Shown in pieces: positions 1 to 7,300 of a stretch of 10,190 nucleotides of DNA. The position numbers and the translations under genes are program-made. Below the pieces are notes generated by a model. It did not search any database, had not been told where the DNA came from, and was given only the letters and a program-made list of their open reading frames with translations. Source of the stretch: Lentisphaeria bacterium. Its GTDB lineage: Bacteria; Verrucomicrobiota; Lentisphaeria; Oligosphaerales; Oligosphaeraceae. The first letter of the stretch is position 1; every line of letters starts with the position of its first letter. Where the stretch lies: the NCBI GenBank assembly GCA_016287975.1, contig JAEEXV010000181.1, positions 1-10,190 on the forward strand. Reading direction: 5' to 3'.

Positions 1-66
1 CGCCACCCGCGACGCGCGCGGACCAGACGGCGGGCGCGGCCCGGGAGCGCCACCCGCCCTGCGCGG

Positions 67-220
67 AGCACGGAGGGGGTGCGGGGGGCGGGAGCCCCGC
101 CCGCGCTCCGTGAAGCACGGAGGGGGTGCGGGGGGCGGGAGCCCCGCCCGCGCTCCGTGAAGCACGGAGGGGGTGCGCTCCGTGGAGCATGGAGGGGGTG
201 CGGGGGGCGGGAGCCCCCCG
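67..220. repeat. 47-bp tandem repeat with nested inverted repeats
   Basis: Copies begin at 67, 114, 161 and 186, each starting AGCACGGAGGGGGTGCG (AGCATGG in the last). The first two are full 47-bp units and near-identical. The third is shortened to 25 bp by loss of the central part. The fourth diverges after about 218. Within each full unit CACGGAG (69-75) pairs with CTCCGTG (106-112), and inside that GGGCGGG (86-92) pairs with CCCGCCC (96-102) around an AGC loop. Each unit can therefore fold into a hairpin, as REP/BIME-type intergenic elements do. There are no unique spacers, so it is not a CRISPR array. Confidence 0.85.
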
Positions 221-275
221 TCGTTTGCATGGCTGGAGGAAGGCGCCAGTCTCCCCATTTGCACCGTCCCCGCGA

Positions 276-360
276 CGCCACCCCGAATGTGCCCCTCGCC
301 GCCACCCCGAATGTCCCCCCGCGACGCCACCCCGAATGCGCCCCCGCGTCGCCACCCCGC
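276..360. repeat. 24/25-bp tandem repeat before mreC
   Basis: The core CGCCACCCCGAATG occurs at 276-289, 300-313 and 325-338. A fourth, partial copy (CGCCACCCCG) starts at 350. The period is 24 then 25 bp, so reading frame is not kept between copies, which argues against a coding role. The array stops about 17 bp before the mreC start codon and would lie in its 5' leader if transcription starts upstream. Confidence 0.8.
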
Positions 361-376
361 CCCTCTGTGTTTTCCC

Positions 377-1192
377 ATGCGCTATTCCCGCCTGCTCATC
401 CTGTTTTCCTTTCTGCTGTTTGCGGGATTGCTGGTGATGCTTCCCGCAGGCGGGCGGAAGCGCATTTCGCGGCTGGCGAATACCTTCATCCACCCTGGCC
501 AGGAATTCGCCGCGCTGTCGTTGCGCGTCTCCCGCGAGGCCCTCGGCGGTCTCCCGCCCTCCATGACCGTCGCCGAACGCGACCGCCTGCTTGCCGAGAC
601 CGCGCGCATCAAACAGCAACTTGACGCGCAGGCCATGAACAAGCGCGACCTGGCGGCGGAAAACCAGTATCTGCAACGGCTCCTGCGCCATGTCAAGCGC
701 GAGCGCGACTACTCCCTGGTCGTCGCCGAAATCCACCACCGCCCCGCCTGGAGCGACTACGGCGGCACCGTCCTCATCGACCGCGGCGCCGCCGACGGCA
801 TCCGCCCAGGCCAGGCCGCCCTCACCCTGGACGGCGTCGCAGGCGTCGTCGCCGCCGTCACGATGCGCCAGGCCACGGTGCGCCTCTGGTCCGCGCCTGA
901 CTTCACCCTCCCCGCCCAGATCAACACCCGCAGCATCACCGCGCTGCTGGCGCGCCACGGCGCCCACCTCATGCTGGATTCCCCGATGGGCCGTTCCTTC
1001 GACGACGGCCATCCTGGCGACCAGGTCTTCACCAGCGACATGGGCTCCGAGGACATGCAGCCAGGCCTTCTCATCGGCACCATCGAACGCCTGGAATGGG
1101 GGCCCGACGGCGCGCCGCACTATCTCGTCGCCCCCGCCGCCTCCCTCGACAACCTCCAGTATCTGATGCTCGCCATCCCCACCGCCAAATAA
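377..1192 (+). CDS. mreC: Rod shape-determining protein MreC
   Basis: MreC is a periplasmic scaffold of the elongasome. It links the cytoplasmic MreB filaments and MreD to the wall-synthesising enzymes. The 271-residue product has the family layout. A short cytoplasmic start is followed by one membrane helix (about residues 4-22), then a coiled coil (about 65-110, rich in Glu/Arg/Leu/Gln). The C-terminal beta domain begins near residue 113 and carries the MreC signature region HRPAWSDYGGTVLIDRG followed by a Gly-rich turn. The frame is open upstream to 173, but that part is repeat-derived, and the ATG at 377 places the membrane helix exactly at the N-terminus. No Shine-Dalgarno is visible. 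Its TAA overlaps the ATG of the next gene (TAATG), so mreD is translationally coupled. Confidence 0.93.
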   Translation: MRYSRLLILFSFLLFAGLLVMLPAGGRKRISRLANTFIHPGQEFAALSLRVSREALGGLPPSMTVAERDRLLAETARIKQQLDAQAMNKRDLAAENQYLQRLLRHVKRERDYSLVVAEIHHRPAWSDYGGTVLIDRGAADGIRPGQAALTLDGVAGVVAAVTMRQATVRLWSAPDFTLPAQINTRSITALLARHGAHLMLDSPMGRSFDDGHPGDQVFTSDMGSEDMQPGLLIGTIERLEWGPDGAPHYLVAPAASLDNLQYLMLAIPTAK

Positions 1193-1827
1193 TGCTGGTC
1201 AAGATATCCGATCCCAACGCCCGTTCCCTGGTGGAAATCGACATCACCTTCCACCCGGAGGCCATCCGAGGCGCCCTCGCCTCGGGCAGCGGCTGCCTCG
1301 GCTTCGCCCTCCGCGCAACTGGATTCCTGCTGCTCTTCTATCTGTGCATCGGCTTCCAGCTGACGCTCCCGCGCTATCTCCCCGAACTCTGGCTCCACCC
1401 CCTCGTCATCCTCCTCGCCTACGCCGCCTGCCGCTCCTCCCTCGCCACCACCCTCGCCCTCGCCACCCTCGGCGGCATCTGCCTCGACGCGGGCCTCGCG
1501 CGCCTCCCAGGCCCCTCCGCGCTGCTCCTCATCGCCATCGCGGCCACCCTCCACGGCCTCGCCAAGGCACCATCTTGGCCGCGCTCCCACGGCGGCCTGC
1601 AGGCCATCCTCGCCGCCGCATACGCCAACCTCCTCTTTGTCCTAGGCAACCTCCTCTTCCTCGCGGGGCACCTCCCCTGGCGGACACGCCTCGCCCTCCT
1701 CCCCGCCGCCGCTGGCCTGGGCACCATCACCAACGCCCTCGCGTTCGCCCCCGTCCTCTTCTTCTGCCTCGACGCCATCTCCTCCCTCGGCCAGCCAAGG
1801 CCCCAACCCGCCCCGCCCACGGCATGA
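1192..1827 (+). CDS. mreD: Rod shape-determining protein MreD-like membrane protein
   Basis: MreD is an inner-membrane partner of MreC in lateral wall synthesis. The 211-residue product has about five or six hydrophobic helices (roughly 40-56, 70-100, 108-123, 138-158, 166-195). The segment GGICLDAGLARLPGPSALLL fits the conserved 'GLLxDhhsg' region of MreD. Position directly after mreC supports the call more than sequence does, because MreD is poorly conserved. Unusual: about 38 polar residues precede the first helix and a Pro-rich tail follows the last, making it longer than the typical 160-170 residues. The start ATG overlaps the mreC stop. The stop TGA overlaps the dinB start (ATGA). No ribosome binding site is visible, so translation probably re-initiates from mreC. 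Confidence 0.82.
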   Translation: MLVKISDPNARSLVEIDITFHPEAIRGALASGSGCLGFALRATGFLLLFYLCIGFQLTLPRYLPELWLHPLVILLAYAACRSSLATTLALATLGGICLDAGLARLPGPSALLLIAIAATLHGLAKAPSWPRSHGGLQAILAAAYANLLFVLGNLLFLAGHLPWRTRLALLPAAAGLGTITNALAFAPVLFFCLDAISSLGQPRPQPAPPTA

Positions 1828-3026
1828 CCAACCATATCCTGCACCTCGACATGGACGCCTTCTTCGCGTCCGTCGAACAGCGCGACCACCCCGAATGGCG
1901 CGGGCGTCCCGTCGTCGTCGGCGCGCCGCCCGACCAGCGCGGCGTCGTCTCGACCGCCTCCTACGAGGCGCGCGTCTTCGGCGTCCACTCCGCGATGCCG
2001 TCGCGCGAGGCCTACCGCCTCTGTCCGCACGCCATCTTCGTCCCAGGCGACCACCACCACTATCACGCGGTCTCCCAGCAGGTCATGGCCATCCTGCACT
2101 CCGTCTCGCCCCTCGTCGAGCAGGTCTCCGTCGACGAGGCCTTCCTCGACCTGGCGGGGGTGCTCGGCGCCGAAGGGCATCCCGTCGAGACCGCCGAACT
2201 CCTGCGACGCCGCATCCGCACTGAACTGCGCCTCACCGCCTCCGTCGGCGTCGCCTCCAACATGTTCCTCGCCAAACTCGCCAGCGACCTCCACAAGCCC
2301 GACGGCCTCACCGTCGTCCCCGAACCGCCCGACGAAATCGCCGCGTTCCTCGCGCCGCTGCCGATCGGCCGCATCTGGGGCGTCGGCGCCAAGACAGGCG
2401 AACTCCTGCGCGGCTACGGGCTCCGCACCATCGGCGACCTCCAGCGCGCCTCCGCCGACATGCTCCGACGCGTCCTCGGCGCCGCCTACGGTCCCCGCAT
2501 CCACGACCTCGCCTTCGGACGCGACGACCGCCAGGTGCAACCCGAACCGCCCCCCGAGAAATCCCTCTCGCAGGAACACACCTTCCTGGAGGACTGCGGC
2601 GACTTCCCCGTCGTCCGCGCCAAACTCCGCGAACTCGCCGAACTCGTCGGCGCCCGCCTCCGCCGACATGGCCTCTTCGCGGGATGCGCCTTTCTGAAAC
2701 TCCGCTACGCCGACTTCCGCACCATCACCCGTCAGCTCCCCATCCGCCCCGCCACCGACCTCAACCGCGACCTCCTCGCCCACGCCGACCGCCTCCTCGA
2801 CGCGACGGGCCTGCCCGCCCGCCCCGTCCCCGTCCGCCTCGTCGGATTCGGCGTCACCGCCCTCCAGAACACTCCAGGCAACGCCCCGCGGCAACTATCC
2901 CTCTTCCCCGAGGAAAACCAGGCCGCCGAAGACCAGCGCCTCCGCCAGCAGAAGGACCGCCAGCTCGACCGCACTCTCGACGCGCTCCGCTCCAAATTCG
3001 GCCCTGGCGTCATCCGCCGCCCATGA
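1824..3026 (+). CDS. dinB: DNA polymerase IV (Y-family translesion polymerase)
   Basis: Error-prone Y-family polymerase that copies past lesions. All key parts are visible in the 400-residue product. HLDMDAFFASVEQ contains catalytic Asp9 and the probable steric-gate Phe14. YEARVFGVHSAM (48-58) is the finger signature. SVDEAFLD contains the catalytic pair Asp104-Glu105. SVGVASNMFLAKLASDLHKPDG (140-161) precedes the thumb helix-hairpin-helix (PIGRIWGVGAKT, 180-191), and a little-finger domain covers about 245-350. The tail carries QLSLF (357-361), a textbook sliding-clamp binding motif, followed by about 40 charged residues that are unusual beyond that motif. The ATG overlaps the mreD stop by 4 bp, placing it in the mre transcript. 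No LexA-like site can be seen before it, so expression probably follows mreCD rather than an SOS promoter of its own. Confidence 0.96.
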   Translation: MTNHILHLDMDAFFASVEQRDHPEWRGRPVVVGAPPDQRGVVSTASYEARVFGVHSAMPSREAYRLCPHAIFVPGDHHHYHAVSQQVMAILHSVSPLVEQVSVDEAFLDLAGVLGAEGHPVETAELLRRRIRTELRLTASVGVASNMFLAKLASDLHKPDGLTVVPEPPDEIAAFLAPLPIGRIWGVGAKTGELLRGYGLRTIGDLQRASADMLRRVLGAAYGPRIHDLAFGRDDRQVQPEPPPEKSLSQEHTFLEDCGDFPVVRAKLRELAELVGARLRRHGLFAGCAFLKLRYADFRTITRQLPIRPATDLNRDLLAHADRLLDATGLPARPVPVRLVGFGVTALQNTPGNAPRQLSLFPEENQAAEDQRLRQQKDRQLDRTLDALRSKFGPGVIRRP

Positions 3027-3030
3027 CCCC

Positions 3031-3150
3031 GCCCCGCGCATGCGCCGCGCCCATTTGCCCCGACCGCGCATGCGCCGCGCCCATTTGCCCCGCCCGCGCA
3101 TGCGCCGCGCCCATTTGCCCCGCCCGCGCATGCGCCGCGCCCATTTGCCC
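3031..3150. repeat. Four tandem 30-bp repeats in the convergent intergenic region
   Basis: Four units at 3031-3060, 3061-3090, 3091-3120 and 3121-3150 share the invariant last 20 bases TGCGCCGCGCCCATTTGCCC and differ only in the first few. A decayed fifth copy may follow to about 3190. Each unit contains the perfect palindrome GCGCATGCGC. The array starts 5 bp after the dinB stop. The period is a multiple of three, so it gives a false repetitive ORF, but no gene is supported. Confidence 0.9.
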
Positions 3151-3216
3151 CGCCTGTGCGCCATCTCCGCTGTTTTCGCGCCGCATGCCCCATACACCAT
3201 CCCCCGTGGTGCTGTG

Positions 3217-3236
3217 CCGCCGCATTCTTGCGGCGG
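3217..3236. terminator. Hairpin between convergent genes, possible bidirectional terminator
   Basis: CCGCCGCA (3217-3224) pairs perfectly with TGCGGCGG (3229-3236) around a TTCT loop, an 8-bp GC-rich stem. It lies between the dinB stop (3026) and the stop of the convergent oxidoreductase gene (3287), where a shared terminator would be expected. Neither side has a T-run, so an intrinsic terminator of the usual kind is not proven. Confidence 0.4.
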
Positions 3237-3286
3237 AAGCCGATTCCCGCCCCCGCGCAAGCGTGCCGCCACACCTGGCCCAGCCG

Positions 3287-4315
3287 TCAATAATCGTAGT
3301 CGATTGCCTCTGGGCGCCCAGACTGGGCGGAGCGGATGGCGGCGTCGGCGAAGGCGACGGTGCGGGTGCCCTGGTAGACATCGGTGGCGCAGGGGACGCC
3401 CTGGTCGAGGGCGGCCACGAAGTCCTTCAGTTCGGAGGTCACATTGTGGCTGGCGACCGCGACAGGGATGTCATTGAAGGCCATGGTGCCAGTCGGTTCG
3501 CGCAGTATCTTCTCGCTGATCTGGATGTGGTTGCTGGTGTTGTCGCAGATGATGGTGCCCTCGGTGCCGTAGATGACCGTCCGCATCGTGTAGGGGCGCT
3601 TCACGCCGATGGAGACGAAGACCCGTCCGATCACCTCATTCGGGAACTTCGCGACGGCGACGCCCGTGTCGGGCGTCGGCCAGTCGGGCATGAAGACATG
3701 GTTCATATAGCAGAAGACCTCGACGGGATCGCCCGCGATCCAGCGCGTGAGATCCAGCGCGTGGCAGCCGCCCCCCAGGAACCCCTGCCGCCGAATGGCG
3801 GGATCCTTCCGCCATTCGCGGAATCCCTTCGCGAACTCGTAGTCGTGCGCGTATTCGCTCTCGATGTAGACGAGGCGGCCGATGCGGCCCGCCTCCACCA
3901 GCGCCTTGGCCGTGCGGAAGCCCGGGGCATATCGGCATACCTGCCCCGTCATGAACTGACGCCCGCTCGACTTCACCGCCGCGATGATCGCCCTGCAGTC
4001 CTCCAGCGTCAGCGCCAGCGGCTTCTCGCAGATCACGTGCTTGCCCGCAGCCAGCGCCTTCACGCACTGCTCCCGATGGAAATGGTCGGGGCTGGCCACC
4101 ACCACGATGTCCGCCTCCGACCGATAGACCTCCTCCTCCTCCCGCGCCACCGCGATGCCCTCGCCCGTCACCTTGTCCTTCTGGATGCGGTCATTCTCCT
4201 CGAAGAACTTGTCATAGACCATCACCAGCCGCGTATTCGGCAGTTCCTTCGCCGCCGCCGCCCAGTTCGCCCCCATCCGCAGCCCGATCACCGCCACCTT
4301 GTAGATCCTGCCCAT
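3287..4315 (-). CDS. Gfo/Idh/MocA family NAD(P)-dependent oxidoreductase
   Basis: Soluble dehydrogenase of the glucose-fructose oxidoreductase / inositol 2-dehydrogenase family. The substrate, probably a sugar or cyclitol, cannot be told. The 342-residue product starts with a Rossmann strand and a Gly-rich turn (VAVIGLRMGANW, 7-18, a variant of GxGxxG). It carries the family motif CEKPLA with catalytic Lys98. In the C-terminal domain GGGCHALDLTRW (181-192) holds the usual His185 and Asp188. The frame is open to 4435, but the ATG at 4315 is chosen because AGAGGAG lies 9 nt upstream and the fold begins right there. It follows the chelatase gene by 82 bp on the same strand, so it may be read through from that operon, but the gap and the unrelated function argue for independence. 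Third-position composition changes within the gene (see findings). Confidence 0.9.
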   Translation of the reverse strand: MGRIYKVAVIGLRMGANWAAAAKELPNTRLVMVYDKFFEENDRIQKDKVTGEGIAVAREEEEVYRSEADIVVVASPDHFHREQCVKALAAGKHVICEKPLALTLEDCRAIIAAVKSSGRQFMTGQVCRYAPGFRTAKALVEAGRIGRLVYIESEYAHDYEFAKGFREWRKDPAIRRQGFLGGGCHALDLTRWIAGDPVEVFCYMNHVFMPDWPTPDTGVAVAKFPNEVIGRVFVSIGVKRPYTMRTVIYGTEGTIICDNTSNHIQISEKILREPTGTMAFNDIPVAVASHNVTSELKDFVAALDQGVPCATDVYQGTRTVAFADAAIRSAQSGRPEAIDYDY

Positions 4316-4397
4316 TTTGCCGTTCTCCTCTGTTTCTGCTTCCATGCGCCTGCACCGCTGCAATCCGACGGCGCACGCCCATAAGATAATCCCCCGC

Positions 4398-7300
4398 CTA
4401 TTCCCCGCGCCCCATCCCCGCCCAGACCAGCGCAATCACTCCGAACACGGCGACGAGGATGGTCCACTTGAGACCCGAACTGGCCAGCGAGGTCTTCTCG
4501 GCCTCCCGTTCCCGCGGCTTCATCCGAAAGCCCTTGACTGGCTGCGCGTCCCCCTTCGCCCGCGCGCTCTCCTCCTGCGGTGCCGCCTCGGCCGAGGACT
4601 CCGCCGCCCGCGCCTCGCGGCTCTTCACCCCGAAGGACGCCGCGAGTTCGCGCTGCAGCGCGCGCCGTTCGCGGACCTGGTCGCCCAAACGCTTCCCCGC
4701 GGCCTTCTCGACGGCCGCCTGGAACTTCATCGCCAGGTCGGGCGAGAGCACGCCTGGCATGGAAATCAGATTCACCACCATCTGGTTCAGCAGCGGATTG
4801 TTGCAGGTGTGGTCGCAGCACGCCATCCCCTGCCGTATGACGCTCTTCGCGTATTCGGCAGCGAGCCGCTGGCGCACCGTCATGGGCGCGCTCCAGTAGT
4901 CCTTGCGCACGGCCTCCAGCATCCGCCCCGCCATCGACTGGAACGCCCATTCGTTGTGCTCCGCGAAGAACTCGCGCACTCCGACACCGTGCCTGTCCTG
5001 CACATAGACCTCGTAGAGGTCGTTCCAGTCGGCGGCAGTCAGGACCTCTGGCGTGACCGCCTGCCACCCCCAGACATTGTCCGCCATGCGCGCCAGCGTC
5101 TTGGCGCCCGCGTAGCCCTCCCCCATCATCGCCTGCAGCCACGGCTTGCTGAACATCCGCGCGTCCATCTCCGCCGCCAGAAATCCGCGCAGCCCCGAAA
5201 GCCCCGCCGCCCCCGCCTTGCGCTGGTCGGCGATGTACCCCTCGGGCGCGCGCCCAGACGCCTTCCGCACCGCCAGCGACAGCCCCCCGAAATACTGGTA
5301 CATGTCGTCGATGTCGGTGACGCCGTAGACATTGCTGGAGCGCGAGTGCAGCACCGCCTCGACCGCCTTCGCGCCCGCCTCCAGCCCCGCCTGGTTCCGC
5401 TCGAACCCGCCGTCCTCCCCGACCGTCCACGCCATGTTCCTGAGATACAGCGCCGACAGTTCGTCGTCGGACTCCCAGTGCCCCGAGGCCCCCGCGAGGC
5501 GGTTGACCCGCGTGCCGTAGGTCCCTGGCGCGGGGAAGAAGACGCCTGGCGTGCCGCCCTGGATGAAGTTCTCGGCATCCGCCAGCCTCGCGGCCTGGCG
5601 CCGCGCCTCGTCCAGCAGCCGCAGCGTCTCCCCGAACTGGTCGCGGTACGCCCCCGACGCCGTCAGCAGCACGTCGATGCGCGGACGCCCCAGCTGCGCG
5701 CCTGGCAATGGCGCCACCCCCGCCACGCGCCCGCTGCGGTCGTGCCGCACGCGCATCCCCAGGAGCGCCAGCGCCAGCGCCTCGTTCACGCCGTCCGTGC
5801 GGATGCTCTCCCCCGCCCACAGCACAATCGCCACCGAACGCGGCCAGCGCCCGAGCCGCGCCCGTTCGCGTTCCAGCAACTCCGCCGCAAGGCGCTCGCC
5901 AGTCCGCATCGCCTCCTCCGTCGGCGCCTTCGCGGGGTCAAATGAATAGAAGTTGCGCCCCACTGGCAGTACGGCGGGATTGCGCAGCGGATCGCCCGAT
6001 GGCCCAGGCGGCACGAAGCCGCCCGACAGCGCCTGCCGCAGCGCGCGCAGTTCGTCCTCCCCCGCCGATGCAAGATGCGCCTCTGCGGCGGCGCGGCGCG
6101 CCTCGGGCAGCGCCGCCGCCATCGCCTGCGCTTCCGCCTTCGAGGGGGACACCCCGAAGGCGTGCAGCCCGAAGGGCGCCGCCGCCGCGCGGCTCTCGGC
6201 GTAATCCTCCAGCCGCGCAAACCATCCGCCCTCCTGCAGCGCCAGCCGTTCGCCAAGCCCTTGCCCGACCGCAAAGGCCCGCAGCGCCTCCTCCCGCGCG
6301 GGGCGCGCGCCTGGATCGGCGCTCTGGCACTCGCCGATGCGACGCTTGAGTTCAGGCAGGAAGCCCTCCGCCTCGGACTCCTTCAGCAGCGGCGTCAGAT
6401 GGTCGATCATCACCGCCTGCGCCCGCCGCTTCGCGACGATCCCCTCCCCGATGCCGTCCGAGATATACGGGTAGATCTCGGGGATGGCGCCGCGCACCGC
6501 CATCGGCGCATCCGCGGTCGCGAGGCCCAGTTGCTTGCCAGGCAGCCATTCGCTGGATCCATGCCGCCCCAGATGAACCATCGCGTCCGCCCCGAACTCC
6601 CGCTGCAGCCACAGATAGACCGCCAGATACTGGTGCGGCGGCGCCAGCGTCGCCGAATGCGCCAGCTTGTGCGGATCGTCCAGCCACCCGCGCATCGGCT
6701 CTGGCAGGATGACCACGTTGCCGCGGCGCAGCATCGGCAGGATGAAGTCGCCGCCCCGCGCCATCGCCCGCGCCTGCTCGGGCGCCCCCCACTCCGCCTC
6801 CACCGCGCGCCGCAGCGCCTCTGGCAGCGCGGCATACCATTCCCGATAGCGGCGCATCGGGAGACGCACCGCCTCCCCGTGCGCCAGGAACTCGTCCAGT
6901 TCCCCTGGCGCCCACGGCCCGACATTGCGCGCGCTTTTCAGCAGTTCCTTCGCCATCGCCGCCTCGTCCAGCCCCTCCAGCCCGCCCGTCCGATAGCCAT
7001 CCGCCGCGAGCGCATGGACGATGGCGACCAGGCTGCGCGGGACATTCAGGTAGCTCGCGCCGATATTCTGCTTGCCGCCGTAGCCGTTGTAGACGAAGAG
7101 CGCGACCCGCTTCTCCGCGTTCGGCAGCCGCCGCAGCCGCGCCCAGCCCTTCAGCCGCGCGACCGTCTGCCGAACCGCCCCGGGGAACGGCTCCGCGACC
7201 TGCGCCTTCCGCCCCTCGCGCTCCACCTCCCGCACGCCGAAGAGCAGCGACGGCTCGATCAGCCCCGAAGTCTCTGGCGCGATGAAGCCGAACGCCACCG

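Larger units (their letters stand above)
1..376. other. Gene-free repeat-rich region upstream of mreC
   Basis: I see no credible gene here. The open frames crossing it are low-complexity Arg/Pro/Gly/Ala translations of the repeats. It holds a degenerate copy (about 20-66) and then clear copies (67 onward) of a 47-bp GC-rich tandem repeat. A second tandem repeat of 24/25 bp (about 276-360) ends just before the mreC start. No convincing -35/-10 promoter is visible. The stretch 361-376 directly before the ATG is pyrimidine-rich with no Shine-Dalgarno match. Whether mreB lies further left cannot be seen. Confidence 0.7.

Noticed and set aside
67..360. Possible CRISPR array or coding repeat protein
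   Set aside because: Repeats are contiguous without unique spacers, periods of 47 and 24/25 bp break the reading frame, and no cas genes are present.
1419..2894. Long antisense open frame (491 codons) opposite mreD/dinB
   Set aside because: It mirrors the strongly coding dinB frame. C-ending codons make the reverse frame free of stops. The translation is low-complexity Gly/Glu/Asp/Val-rich with no domain.
3287..4435. Oxidoreductase as a functional part of the chelatase module
   Set aside because: It has its own ribosome binding site and an 82-bp gap. Gfo/Idh/MocA proteins are common, unrelated enzymes, and nothing in the sequence links it to metals or tetrapyrroles.
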